64,000 nt of DNA. Source: Frankineae bacterium MT45. Lineage in GTDB: Bacteria; Actinomycetota; Actinomycetes; Mycobacteriales; Jatrophihabitantaceae. Position numbers and translations under genes: made by a program. The notes under the pieces were generated by a model that was given only the letters and a program-made list of their open reading frames with translations, made no database searches and was not told the origin of the DNA. Below, in pieces: positions 35,624 to 44,967 of this stretch. Numbering within the stretch: position 1 is the stretch's first letter; each line of letters begins with the position of its first letter. The stretch spans positions 2,911,423-2,975,422 of the forward strand of contig LT629697.1 in the NCBI GenBank assembly GCA_900100325.1. Reading direction: 5' to 3'.

Positions 35624-36426
35624 TTCTTGGCCTGCACGGTGTTGGCGAGGGTGCCGATACCTTCGATCTCGATCTCCACCCGATCACCGTCCTTGATCGG
35701 ACCGACGCCGGACGGCGTGCCGGTGAGGATCACGTCACCGGGCAGCAGCGTCATCACCGACGACATGAAGGCGATGAGCGCCGGGATGTCGTGCACCAAC
35801 TGGCTGGTGCGACCATCCTGGCGGAGCTCGCCGTTGACCCGCGCCGTGATCTGGAGGTCAGCCGGATCGAGGACCGTCTCGATCCACGGGCCGATCGGGC
35901 AGAAGGAGTCGTAGCCCTTGGCCCGGGCCCACTGCCCGTCACTCTGCTGCTGATCCCGGGCGGTGACGTCGTTGGCGCAGGTGTAGCCCAGGACATAGCT
36001 CATCGCGTTCTCGCGGGTGATGTCCTTGCCGGGACGCCCGATGACGATCGCGAGTTCGGCCTCGTGATCGACGCGCTGCGAGGTGGCCGGCAGACGGATC
36101 ACGTCCCCGGTGCCGATCACCGACGTCGACGGCTTGAGGAAGATCACCGGGACGGTGGGCGCGGCGTCGCCCCCCATCTCCTTGACGTGATCGAGGTAGT
36201 TCTTGCCGATCGCGACGACCTTGCTCGGCAGGATCGGGGCCAGCAGGCGCACGTCGGCCAGGGCCCAGCGGTCGCCGGTGAAGGCGATCGGGCCGAAGGG
36301 GTGCTCGGTGATGGCGGCGACGGTGAGACGCTCAACCGGCGCGTTGGGCGGTCCCTCCACCGCCCCCCAGGCAACGCCAGAGGCAGCGGACGGGGACCCT
36401 GGATGAACGAAACGGGCTATACGCAC
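35620..36426 (-). CDS. Fumarylacetoacetate hydrolase-family protein
   Basis: A 268-aa protein of the FAH superfamily: [13 protein letters not shown], the metal-binding glutamates in [11 protein letters not shown] and the Asp in NDVTARD are all present. Family members hydrolyse or isomerise acylpyruvates and related diketo acids using Mg or Ca; in actinobacteria this gene (Rv2993c) always sits before gltX and its substrate is undecided, with oxaloacetate or acylpyruvate as candidates. The GTG start is supported by TAGCCT 6 nt upstream and has almost no leader. Confidence 0.88.
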   Translation of the reverse strand: MRIARFVHPGSPSAASGVAWGAVEGPPNAPVERLTVAAITEHPFGPIAFTGDRWALADVRLLAPILPSKVVAIGKNYLDHVKEMGGDAAPTVPVIFLKPSTSVIGTGDVIRLPATSQRVDHEAELAIVIGRPGKDITRENAMSYVLGYTCANDVTARDQQQSDGQWARAKGYDSFCPIGPWIETVLDPADLQITARVNGELRQDGRTSQLVHDIPALIAFMSSVMTLLPGDVILTGTPSGVGPIKDGDRVEIEIEGIGTLANTVQAKK

Positions 36427-36432
36427 ACCTGA

Positions 36433-36451
36433 AGGCTAGTCCAGGCATAAT
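36433..36451. promoter_or_regulatory. Overlapping divergent leaderless promoters
   Basis: TAGCCT on the minus strand (36433-36438) stands 6 nt from the FAH-gene GTG. CATAAT on the plus strand (36446-36451) stands 7 nt from the GTG of the membrane protein gene. The start codons are only 32 bp apart, so each -35 region must lie inside the other gene and the two polymerases should exclude each other. Confidence 0.55.
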
Positions 36452-36458
36452 TAGCGCC

Positions 36459-36917
36459 GTGAGCTCTCAGCTGTCATCCGTGCCCCCGTACAAGCGCCGC
36501 CAGGCCGCGCTCGTCTCCGGAGGCAGCGCGGTCTTCCTCCTGGTCGTCGGACTGACGCCCTGGATCGGTAGCGCGGCCACGAGTGTGCGGCTGCTGGCCG
36601 CGGTTGCCATCCTCGCCGGCCTGCTCTTCGCCCTGATCTGCTGGGGCCTGGTCCGCAGCATCCGTCTCGACGCCGCCGAGGTGGCCTTCGACGCCGTCGT
36701 CAGTGCCGCGGTGGCCGAGGCGGGCGTCGGCTGCGACTGCGGCCACGAGCACAACCCGGACGACCTCACCTTCGCCGACGAGCCGGCACCGGGAACCGAG
36801 CAGATCGGGCACGCGACCGGGGGGAATCACCCACGCGCCCACGGCGCCGCCTGCGGCTCGGTGGAGAACTGCGATCACTCCTGCGCCACCTGCGCGCTGA
36901 GTTCGCTGAAGGCCTGA
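36459..36917 (+). CDS. Two-helix membrane protein with Cys/His-rich tail
   Basis: A 152-aa protein with two hydrophobic helices (about 20-38 and 45-64). Its C-terminal half is unusually rich in metal ligands: CDCGHEH near residue 90 and later HATGGNHPRAHGAACG, with ENCDHSCATCALS at the end. Seven Cys and seven His in about 60 residues suggest a metal-binding or redox domain, probably cytosolic. I recognise no family. The GTG start follows a leaderless CATAAT box; the divergent FAH gene is 32 bp away. Confidence 0.7.
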   Translation: MSSQLSSVPPYKRRQAALVSGGSAVFLLVVGLTPWIGSAATSVRLLAAVAILAGLLFALICWGLVRSIRLDAAEVAFDAVVSAAVAEAGVGCDCGHEHNPDDLTFADEPAPGTEQIGHATGGNHPRAHGAACGSVENCDHSCATCALSSLKA

Positions 36918-36964
36918 GTTACCTCGGGCCTGAGGCTGTTGGGGCGACCCAGGCCTGAGTCTCG

Positions 36965-38572
36965 CTAGCGGGTCTCGTGCAGTAGCCCGTAGCGCACCGC
37001 GTCGTGCAGGGCCAGCCAGGACGCCTCGATCACGTTGCCGTGCACGCCCACCGTCGTCCAGCTGACCGGATTCGCCGCGGTCGCGTTCGGCGTCTGTGAC
37101 GTCTCCACGAGCACTCTGGTTACCGCGTCGGTACCGGCGCGGCCGGCCAGGATTCGCACCTTGTAGTCGCTCAGTTCGAAGTTGCGCAGCTGCGGGTAGA
37201 CGGTCTCCAGCGCCGAGCGGAGCGCCCGGTCGAGCGCGTTCACCGGGCCGTTCCCCTCTTCGGTGGAGATCACCCGGAGGCCGTCGGCGTGCACCTTCAC
37301 CGTCGCCTCGCTGACCAGCGTGCCGTCCTCGCGCCGGTCGATGATGACCCGGTAGGACTCGACTGTGAAGAGCTCGGCCACCGCGTCCTCGCCACCGAGG
37401 GCGTCGCGCAGCAGCAGCTCGAAGGAGGCGTCGGCCGCCTCGTAGGACCAGCCGGCCGCCTCGCGGTCCTTGATCTGGTTCACCACCTCGGAGACCACCT
37501 CCGGCCGGTGCGCGACATCGACGCCGAGCTCGCGGGACTTCAGCTCGATAGAGGCCCGGCCGGCCATCTCGGTGACCAGAATGCGCTGTGAATTGCCGAC
37601 AACCGCGGGATCCAGGTGGTTGTAGAGCTCCGGCTTCACCTTGATCGCCGATGCGTGCAGGCCGGCCTTGTGGGCGAACGAGGAGGTCCCGACGTAGGCC
37701 TGATGGGTATCCGGCGCCAGGTTCGCGATCTCGGCGATGGCGTGCGAGACCCGGCTCATCTCGGCCAGCGCGCCGTCCGGGAGCACGTCGAGCCCCATCT
37801 TGGTGACGAGGCCGCCGATCACCGCGAAGAGGTCGGCATTTCCGGCTCGTTCGCCGTAGCCATTGGCCGTCCCCTGTACGTGCGTCGCCCCGGCGTCGAC
37901 GGCGGCGAAGGTGTTGGCCACCGCGCAGCCGGTGTCGTTCTGAGTGTGGATCCCCAGCCGCAGCGAGGTGCGGGCAGCGACGTCGGCCACGATGTCACGC
38001 ACACCTGCCGGCAGCATCCCGCCGTTGGTGTCGCAGAGGACGCCGACCGAGGCACCGGCGGCCGCGGCCGCCTCCAGCACCGCGACGCCGTAGCCGGAGT
38101 CACGCTTGTAGCCGTCGAAGAAGTGCTCGCAGTCGATGAAGACCCGGCGTTCATGAGCCCGCAGGAAGGCGACCGTGTCGTGCACCATCGCCAGGTTCTC
38201 CTCCGGCGTCGTCCGCAGCGCCAACTCCACGTGCGCGACGTCGGACTTGGCGACGAGCGTGATCACCTGGGCCCGCGAATCGAGCAGGGCCTGCACCTGC
38301 GCGTCGTCCTCGACCGCAACCCCGGCCCGGCGGGTGGCACCGAAGGCGCTGAGCACCGCGTTCTTGAGGATCAGCTCGCCGTCGGCGGCCCGGGCGAAGA
38401 ATTCACTGTCCTTGGGCATCGCGCCCGGCCAGCCGCCCTCGATGAAGCCGACCCCGACCTGGTCCAGCAGGCGCGCCACCGCGAGCTTGTCGGCCACCGA
38501 GTAGCTGATGCCCTCGCGCTGCGCACCGTCTCGCAGCGTCGTGTCGAAGACGTGGAAGGCGTCGGTCTGCAT
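36965..38572 (-). CDS. cimA: (R)-citramalate synthase
   Basis: A 535-aa member of the isopropylmalate/citramalate synthase family, closest in start sequence (FDTTLRDGAQREGIS, about 8-22) to CimA, which condenses pyruvate with acetyl-CoA as the first step of threonine-independent isoleucine synthesis. The TIM barrel has the metal-binding LGIHTQNDTG, and the C-terminal ~130 residues form the LeuA-type allosteric domain. 2-Isopropylmalate synthase is the alternative, but LeuA proteins differ in this opening. The other branched-chain genes around it support the call. A canonical LeuA gene is not in the window. Confidence 0.88.
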   Translation of the reverse strand: MQTDAFHVFDTTLRDGAQREGISYSVADKLAVARLLDQVGVGFIEGGWPGAMPKDSEFFARAADGELILKNAVLSAFGATRRAGVAVEDDAQVQALLDSRAQVITLVAKSDVAHVELALRTTPEENLAMVHDTVAFLRAHERRVFIDCEHFFDGYKRDSGYGVAVLEAAAAAGASVGVLCDTNGGMLPAGVRDIVADVAARTSLRLGIHTQNDTGCAVANTFAAVDAGATHVQGTANGYGERAGNADLFAVIGGLVTKMGLDVLPDGALAEMSRVSHAIAEIANLAPDTHQAYVGTSSFAHKAGLHASAIKVKPELYNHLDPAVVGNSQRILVTEMAGRASIELKSRELGVDVAHRPEVVSEVVNQIKDREAAGWSYEAADASFELLLRDALGGEDAVAELFTVESYRVIIDRREDGTLVSEATVKVHADGLRVISTEEGNGPVNALDRALRSALETVYPQLRNFELSDYKVRILAGRAGTDAVTRVLVETSQTPNATAANPVSWTTVGVHGNVIEASWLALHDAVRYGLLHETR

Positions 38573-38688
38573 GAAGGTCCTCAGTGATCAGGTTGTGCTC
38601 GGGCGACCCTGAATTGTGACACATGCCTCATCGCGCAGGCGAACGCGTCGCAGGGCCAGTGGAGTGCGGGGTGAGCCGGTGCAGGCGC

Positions 38689-39711
38689 TCAGGCGCGGAC
38701 CGCCGCCGCGAGACGAGCGCCGATCTCGCTAGTCGCGCCGGGGTTGGCCGGGTCGCGGCTGATGAGGTCGGCGGCCACCGCGGCCTCGACCCGGGCCGCG
38801 GCCTCGTTCTCGCCGAGGTGCTCGAGCAGCATCGCGACGGAGAGGATCGCGGCGGTCGGGTCGGCCTTGTCCTGCCCGGCGATGTCCGGGGCCGAGCCGT
38901 GCACCGGCTCGAACATGGACGGGTTCGTCCCGGACGGGTCGACGTTCCCCGAGGCGGCGAGGCCGATGCCACCAGCCACGGCCGCGGCGAGGTCGGTGAT
39001 GATGTCGCCGAAGAGGTTGTCCGTGACGATCACGTCGTAACGTCCGGGGTCGGTGACTAGGTAGATGGTGGCCGCATCGACGTGGTTGTAGGCCACCGTC
39101 ACGTCCGGGAACTCTTTGCCGACTGCGGCGACGGTGCGGAACCAGAGATCACCCGCAAATACCAGCACGTTGTTCTTGTGCACCAGGGTGAGGTGCTTGC
39201 GCGGGCGCGAGGCGGCCCGGGCGAAGGCGGCACGGACCACGCGCTCGACGCCGAAGGCGGTGTTGACGCTCACCTCGGTCGCGACCTCGTGCGGCGTGCC
39301 GACCCGCAGCGCCCCACCGTTGCCGGTGTACGGCCCCTCGGTGCCCTCGCGGTACACGACGAAGTCAATCGCCGGCTCCCCGGCCAGCGGCGTGCTGACG
39401 CCCTTGTAAAGCTTGGCCGGGCGCAGGTTGACGTAGTGGTCGAGCGCGAAGCGCAGCTTGAGCAGCAGACCACGCTCCAGCACACCGGACGGGACTGTCG
39501 GGTCACCCACCGCGCCGAGCAGGATCGCGTCGTGCTTGCGCAGCTCCTCCAGCACCGAATCCGGGAGCGTCTCGCCGGTACGGTGCCAGCGCGCCGCGCC
39601 GAGGTCGTACTCGGTCTTCTCTACTCCGGGGAGTACTGCCTCCAGGACGCGAAGCGCCTGAGCCGTGACCTCGATGCCGATACCGTCGCCGGGAATGACC
39701 GCAAGTTTCAT
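38689..39711 (-). CDS. leuB: 3-isopropylmalate dehydrogenase
   Basis: A 340-aa NAD-dependent beta-decarboxylating dehydrogenase, third step of leucine synthesis. It starts [12 protein letters not shown], carries the substrate-binding [16 protein letters not shown], and has the metal-binding Asp in [15 protein letters not shown]. The Met at 39711 was chosen by family; an upstream Met at 39753 would read through the operator. A palindrome TCTCATTTACTGAGA lies 42 bp upstream and has the same arms as the one at leuC, indicating common control by the IclR regulator. Confidence 0.96.
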   Translation of the reverse strand: MKLAVIPGDGIGIEVTAQALRVLEAVLPGVEKTEYDLGAARWHRTGETLPDSVLEELRKHDAILLGAVGDPTVPSGVLERGLLLKLRFALDHYVNLRPAKLYKGVSTPLAGEPAIDFVVYREGTEGPYTGNGGALRVGTPHEVATEVSVNTAFGVERVVRAAFARAASRPRKHLTLVHKNNVLVFAGDLWFRTVAAVGKEFPDVTVAYNHVDAATIYLVTDPGRYDVIVTDNLFGDIITDLAAAVAGGIGLAASGNVDPSGTNPSMFEPVHGSAPDIAGQDKADPTAAILSVAMLLEHLGENEAAARVEAAVAADLISRDPANPGATSEIGARLAAAVRA

Positions 39712-39752
39712 GCCCACAGCGTAGCGAATCGTCCTGCCATTCGGACTTGCCA

Positions 39753-39767
39753 TCTCATTTACTGAGA
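39753..39767. promoter_or_regulatory. Putative LtbR/NdgR-type operator upstream of leuB
   Basis: TCTCATTTACTGAGA has the same palindrome arms (TCTCA/TGAGA, 5-bp spacer) as the site between leuC and iclR, 20 kb away. It starts 42 bp before the leuB ATG. I saw no third copy near the ilv genes by eye. Confidence 0.65.
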
Positions 39768-39788
39768 CGCACGCTGGACGCCGCTGCG

Positions 39789-40568
39789 CTACCCCGGCCG
39801 TCCAACCTTCCGCGCCGGCGTGACGACCCGGCTCCGACCCACGTCGTCGGTGACCGTCACTCCGTTGTAGGCAGTCTCGCCCGAGGGCGCAGGTACGAAG
39901 GCGATGTAGTAGCCGTCGGCCGTCGATGCGCGAATCTCGTCGCCGCGAAGGTCCACAAGCGACACGGTCACCGCGTCACCCGTCGTATGCCCAGCGATCA
40001 CCTGATATCGGGCGCCTGACGTCGACTGCCAGGATTCTCCGATCCCAGCTGTCGGGTCCTGACTCCAGTCGCCGCCGCATTCGGACTGGGGAAAGTACGG
40101 TTTCCCGGAGGGACGAACCCCCGGGTCGTCGAGAAGAATGGCCGCGCAGTGCCGACGCCCGACCGAAGTCCACAATTCGGCTCGCCCACCGTCAGGTGTA
40201 CTGGTGGAGGCCCGCATGGTCGCGGTCGTCCGGTCGATGTTGAACGGCCAGGAATCTCCGCTGCCAAACGCATGATCCGCCTGAGTGCTGAAGATCCCCC
40301 CGGCAGCCGCAACGCTCCCGCCCAGAACGCAGGCGCCCACCGCGCTGGCAACGACCGCCAGTAGACGAGGCCGCCCGAAACTCGACCGCGGCGGCGCCAC
40401 CCGCAGCCCACCAAAAGGTCCCGTCTCCCCCGAGTCTCGCGTCGCCAGGCAACGCTCGCGCAGCTGGGCCAGCTCGTATCGCGTGGGTGCTGGCGTGACG
40501 TTCAGGACAGCGAGTGCTTCATCGAGTTGCGACTCGCTCCACGGCGTCGTCATCGTTCGATCAGTCAT
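39789..40568 (-). CDS. Single-pass membrane protein paired with ECF sigma factor
   Basis: A 259-aa protein: a cytosolic segment of about 68 residues, one TM helix (about 69-92), and an extracytoplasmic beta-rich region. It starts inside the stop of an ECF sigma gene (4-nt ATGA overlap), the normal place of an anti-sigma factor, and has the right topology. However, no zinc anti-sigma motif (HXXXCXXC) is visible, so the anti-sigma role is inferred from position. The external part has two Cys residues (in RRHCAAIL and QSECGGD) that may form a disulfide. Confidence 0.65.
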   Translation of the reverse strand: MTDRTMTTPWSESQLDEALAVLNVTPAPTRYELAQLRERCLATRDSGETGPFGGLRVAPPRSSFGRPRLLAVVASAVGACVLGGSVAAAGGIFSTQADHAFGSGDSWPFNIDRTTATMRASTSTPDGGRAELWTSVGRRHCAAILLDDPGVRPSGKPYFPQSECGGDWSQDPTAGIGESWQSTSGARYQVIAGHTTGDAVTVSLVDLRGDEIRASTADGYYIAFVPAPSGETAYNGVTVTDDVGRSRVVTPARKVGRPG

Positions 40569-41161
40569 TCGGTTGCTCCCACCATCAGTTCGATATTCAG
40601 TTCAACGGCACGTACCCGCAGTTGCCGCCGCACCCGATGCAGCCGCGACCGGGCTGTTCCGGCCGGTATGCCCAGTGCATCCGCGACCTCCGAAGGACTC
40701 AGGCCGCCCCAGGCGACCAGCAGCAGCACGTCCATGTCCGTCGGGCTGAGCTCCGCGAGCGCTGCCAGGAGCTGTCGCACACTACGACTCGCGTCTAGTT
40801 GGGAGGCGACAGACTGGCTGTGGTCGGTAGTGGTGACGCCTGAGGGGAAATGGCGGTGAAGCGCCCGCAACGAACGCGTCTCGGTCCGCAGGTGATGGCG
40901 AAGTATGTTCGTCGCGACTCCAAAGAGCCACGCCCGCTCGCCACCACGCGCTGCGTCGAAACGCTGGCAATCTTTTAGTACGACCTCGAACGTGTCACTG
41001 ACCAGATCCTCGGCTGCGGCTCGGCCAACCCGCCGCGATAGATAGGCCAGCAACGGTTCTGCGTGCTCATCAAATAGTCGCGCCGCGAATTCGGTCGGGG
41101 GTTCGACCGACGGATCGTGCGTCGGCCGATCCGATGTCGGTAGATGAAGGTCGTTGCTCAC
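40565..41161 (-). CDS. ECF sigma factor
   Basis: A 198-aa sigma-70 family protein with region 2 (about 24-95; ARLFDEHAEPLLAYLSRRV, RAAAEDLVSDTFEVVL, and ATNILRHH) and region 4 (about 135-185; SEVADALGIPAGTARSRLHR). It has no C-terminal extension, unlike the ECF41 factor elsewhere. The membrane protein overlapping its end is the probable regulator. The start is uncertain: GTG 41161 is used, GTG 41173 adds four residues, and neither has a clear ribosome-binding site or -10 at the usual distance. Confidence 0.82.
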   Translation of the reverse strand: MSNDLHLPTSDRPTHDPSVEPPTEFAARLFDEHAEPLLAYLSRRVGRAAAEDLVSDTFEVVLKDCQRFDAARGGERAWLFGVATNILRHHLRTETRSLRALHRHFPSGVTTTDHSQSVASQLDASRSVRQLLAALAELSPTDMDVLLLVAWGGLSPSEVADALGIPAGTARSRLHRVRRQLRVRAVELNIELMVGATE

Positions 41162-41312
41162 TAGATCGTCCACGACTGATATTGCCCGATGCACTCGGCA
41201 GCGTTCACGCGCGCTCCTGCTGTGAATTGGACGGACTGCGACCGTGAAACCTATCAATCCGAGTGAATACCCCGTGCGCACTCCGCCAGCCCTCCCGTAG
41301 CGTGGGCGAACG

Positions 41313-42545
41313 ATGACCGGGCCCGACACCGAATCAGCGACCACGCCTCACAGCGATCGATTCGCTCCCCTCAGCGCCGGACTGGTCACCGCGCTCGTCG
41401 GCTTCACCAGCTCCTTCACCGTGGTGCTGGCCGGGCTGCGGGCCGTCGGCGCCTCCCAGCAGCAGGCCGCCTCCGGACTCCTCGCCCTGAGCCTCACCAT
41501 GGGCATGCTCGGCATCAGCCTGAGTCTGCGACACCGGATCCCGATCAGCATCGCCTGGTCCACGCCGGGTGCTGCCCTCCTCGGAGCCACCGGGAAGCTC
41601 CCCGGCGGTTTCCCGACCGCCGTCGCCGGATTCCTGATCTGCGGCGCCCTCATCCTCATCAGCGGCCTCTTCGCACCACTGCGCCGCCTGGTCGAGGCGG
41701 TCCCTTCAGCGATCGCCAACGCCCTGCTGGCCGGAGTTCTTCTGGAGCTCTGCCTGGCGCCGGTGACGACACTCGTCCACCACCCCGGCCTGACCTGGCC
41801 GATCATCCTCACCTGGGCGCTGCTCTACCGGTTCGCGCGGCGCTGGGCGGTTCCGGCCGCCATGATGGTGGCGATCGGCGCCATCCTGGTCTCGGCCCAT
41901 CAACGGGGAGCGAAGTTCGGATCCTTCTCCCCCACCCTGGCCCTCACCGCGCCGCACTTCGCGCCGGCCGCTGTCACCCTCGGCATCTCGCTCTTCGTGG
42001 TCACGATGGCGTCGCAGAATCTGCCGGGGGTGACCGTGCTGCAGACCTTCGGCTACCAGGCTCCGCTCGCGTCGGTGCTGCGGGCCACCGGCGTCGGGAC
42101 CCTGCTCTGCGCGGCCTTCGGCGGGCAGGCGGTGAATCTCGCGGCCATCAGCGCTGCGCTCTGCGTCGGCCCGGACGGCGGACGCGACCCGCAGCGGCGC
42201 TGGCGGGCAGCGGCCGTGGCCGGCGGCGGGTACGTCGTGCTCGGACTGCTGGCCGGTGTGCTCGCCTCCCTGGTTGTGGTGGCCCCGTCCGGACTGGTCG
42301 AGACGGTAGCTGGACTTGCCCTGCTGGCCACCCTGGCCAACTCACTCAGCGTGGCCATGGCCGAACCATCGACGCGAGAACCCGCGATCCTGACCTTCCT
42401 GGTGACCGCCTCGGGAATCACGGTCGCCAAGATCGGTGCCCCGTTCTGGGGCCTCGTCGCCGGTCTCGCCCTGCTCTTCGTCCTCACGTATAAGAAGGGG
42501 CCGCCCCACCAGACTGGTGAGACGGCCCCTTCCGAGAGCAACTGA
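41313..42545 (+). CDS. benE: BenE-family benzoate/H+ symporter
   Basis: A 410-aa polytopic protein with about 12 hydrophobic segments. The BenE family pattern is clear: GLVTALVGFTSSFTVVLAGLR at the N-terminus starts it (the first 20 residues are most typical), followed by AWSTPGAALL and the motif TMASQNLPGVTVLQTFGY. Known members import benzoate with protons. No benzoate-degrading genes are in the window, so the substrate may differ. TAGCGT lies 9 nt before the ATG. The 3' end of the coding sequence contains a strong hairpin. Confidence 0.88.
   Translation: MTGPDTESATTPHSDRFAPLSAGLVTALVGFTSSFTVVLAGLRAVGASQQQAASGLLALSLTMGMLGISLSLRHRIPISIAWSTPGAALLGATGKLPGGFPTAVAGFLICGALILISGLFAPLRRLVEAVPSAIANALLAGVLLELCLAPVTTLVHHPGLTWPIILTWALLYRFARRWAVPAAMMVAIGAILVSAHQRGAKFGSFSPTLALTAPHFAPAAVTLGISLFVVTMASQNLPGVTVLQTFGYQAPLASVLRATGVGTLLCAAFGGQAVNLAAISAALCVGPDGGRDPQRRWRAAAVAGGGYVVLGLLAGVLASLVVVAPSGLVETVAGLALLATLANSLSVAMAEPSTREPAILTFLVTASGITVAKIGAPFWGLVAGLALLFVLTYKKGPPHQTGETAPSESN
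42494..42532 (+). terminator. Hairpin inside the 3' end of benE
   Basis: GAAGGGGCCG (42494-42503) pairs perfectly with CGGCCCCTTC (42523-42532), and inside this CACCAG-A-CTGGTG makes a second stem. The two are separated by a 3-by-3 bulge. It sits in the last 15 codons of benE, which converges on ilvC, so transcription may end within the gene end. Confidence 0.6.
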
Positions 42546-42607
42546 CTAGCGCTGATCAACGGCGCCTCCGCAGGCTCTAGCGCTGATCAACGGCGCCTCC
42601 GCAGGCT
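42546..42607. repeat. Two 31-bp direct repeats at the ilvC stop codon
   Basis: The 31-base unit beginning CTAGCGCTGATCAACGGCG occurs twice without a gap (42546-42576 and 42577-42607), and its first 9 bases recur at 42608, where they are the last codons and stop of ilvC read in reverse. It looks like a tandem duplication of the region just after ilvC. The unit contains AGCGCT, TGATCA and GGCGCC palindromes and GCCTCCGCAGGC, a small hairpin. Confidence 0.9.
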
Positions 42608-43645
<1,038 letters not shown>

Positions 43646-43735
43646 TTACCTCTCTTGGTTGATGAACTTGCAAATTATGCGCCTACCCGCGGTGGCGACG
43701 GCGATCAGTGCCGGGGCCGGGGGTACGGCGGCTGG

Positions 43736-44260
43736 CTAGGCGGTACGTTCCACCGAGCGCAGTGGTGCCTGGGTCATCGATCTCGGCCCGCGGGCCAGCG
43801 CTACCGTGCCCGACTGAACCATCTCGCGGATGCCGTACGGCTCGAGCATCTGCAGCATGGCGTTGAGCTTGTCCGGCCGCCCGGTCAACTCGACGGTGAG
43901 CGCGTCCGGGCCGACATCGGCGACCTTGGCCTTGAAGAGCTCGACCGTCTCGAGCACGCTCCGGCGCGTCGTGTCATCGGCGCGAACCTTCACCAGCAGC
44001 AACTCTCTGGATACGGCGTTGGCCGGCTCCAGCTCAACGATCTTGAGGACGTTGATCAGCTTGTTGAGCTGCTTGGTGACCTGCTCGACGATGTCACCCT
44101 CGGCGTTGACGACGATCGTGATCCGGCTGACCTCGGGGCGCTCGGTGGGGCCGACCGCCAGGGACTCGATGTTGAAGCCGCGCCTGCTGAACAGACCGGA
44201 TACGCGTACGAGCACACCTGGCTTGTTCTCGACCAGGACGGAGAGCGTGTGCCTACTCAT
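43736..44260 (-). CDS. ilvN: Acetolactate synthase small (regulatory) subunit
   Basis: A 174-aa regulatory subunit. The N-terminal ACT domain (LSVLVENKPGVLVRVSGLF) binds valine for feedback inhibition, and the C-terminal domain contains AKVADVGPDALTVELTG. It raises activity of IlvB and confers sensitivity to branched-chain amino acids. Usually it directly follows ilvB; here a racemase-like gene stands between, overlapping ilvN by 4 nt (ATGA), so all three are translationally coupled. Confidence 0.95.
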   Translation of the reverse strand: MSRHTLSVLVENKPGVLVRVSGLFSRRGFNIESLAVGPTERPEVSRITIVVNAEGDIVEQVTKQLNKLINVLKIVELEPANAVSRELLLVKVRADDTTRRSVLETVELFKAKVADVGPDALTVELTGRPDKLNAMLQMLEPYGIREMVQSGTVALARGPRSMTQAPLRSVERTA

Positions 44261-44967
44261 TGTTGGGCTCCATTGACGATGATGTCTGCCAGTACCTGGC
44301 AGTGCAGTTCGGTGGTGTCGAAGAGCGGGATCGGGGTGTCGCTCTGTTGCAGCAGCAGCGGGATCTCCGTGCAGCCGAGGATGACGCCGGTGGCGCCACG
44401 GTCGGTCAGCCGACCGATCACCTCGAGGTAGCGGGCTCGGGAGTCAGGGGTGATGACTCCCTTCACCAGCTCGTTGTAGATGATCTGGTGCACGAGCTCG
44501 AGATCGTCGGGCTCAGGAACCAGCACCTCCACGCCGAATTTGGCGAACCGGCGGGCGTAGAGATCACTGCGCATGGTGTAGCCGGTCGCCAGCAGGCCGA
44601 CCGTCTGGGTGCCGGTGGCCGCCACCCGCTCCCCGACCACGTCGATCAGGTCGATGAACGGCACTTCCAGTCCGGCGCTGATCTGCTCGGCGACCAGATG
44701 CAGCGTGTTGGTGGCCAGCGCCACCGCGCCGACGCCGCCGGCCTGCAGCGCCAAGGCCGCCCGGTTCAACAGCTGACCCTGAGCGTCCCAGTCGCCCGCG
44801 ACCTGAAGCTCGTGGATCTCGGCGAAGTCGACCGAGTGCAGGGTCACCGGTGCGCTGGCGTAGCCGCCCACCCGCTCGCCGACGAGTTCGTTCAGCCGCC
44901 GGTAGTACTGCTGGCTGGACTGCCAGCTCATACCGGCCAGCAGCCCGACTCGGGTCAGCTCAGACAT
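44257..44967 (-). CDS. Aspartate/glutamate racemase-family protein in the ilv operon
   Basis: A 236-aa protein of the Asp/Glu racemase superfamily. In classical members two Cys residues act as acid and base. Here the first site reads ATNTLH (Ala85, Thr86), while the second is intact: Cys199 in LGCTEIP. This Thr/Cys pair resembles the E. coli YgeA-type enzyme (EcL-DER), for which I recall Thr83 and Cys197 as catalytic residues and L-Asp/L-Glu preference. The ATG overlaps the ilvB stop by one base (TGATG), and the stop overlaps ilvN by 4. That places it firmly inside the acetolactate synthase operon. The substrate may be an amino acid of this pathway, but that is inference. Confidence 0.8.
   Translation of the reverse strand: MSELTRVGLLAGMSWQSSQQYYRRLNELVGERVGGYASAPVTLHSVDFAEIHELQVAGDWDAQGQLLNRAALALQAGGVGAVALATNTLHLVAEQISAGLEVPFIDLIDVVGERVAATGTQTVGLLATGYTMRSDLYARRFAKFGVEVLVPEPDDLELVHQIIYNELVKGVITPDSRARYLEVIGRLTDRGATGVILGCTEIPLLLQQSDTPIPLFDTTELHCQVLADIIVNGAQQ

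Noticed and set aside
36911-36959. Three copies of GGCCTGAG between the 36459 gene and cimA
   Set aside because: Eight bases in a GC-rich gap between converging genes, partly coding; too weak to call a repeat element or terminator.
38581-38630. TGTCACA on the minus strand upstream of cimA as a second ECF41 promoter
   Set aside because: No CGTC or TGTC follows at a 16-base spacing.
42546-42607. 31-bp repeats as attachment sites of an element
   Set aside because: The copies are directly adjacent with nothing between them and no recombinase nearby; a tandem duplication explains them.
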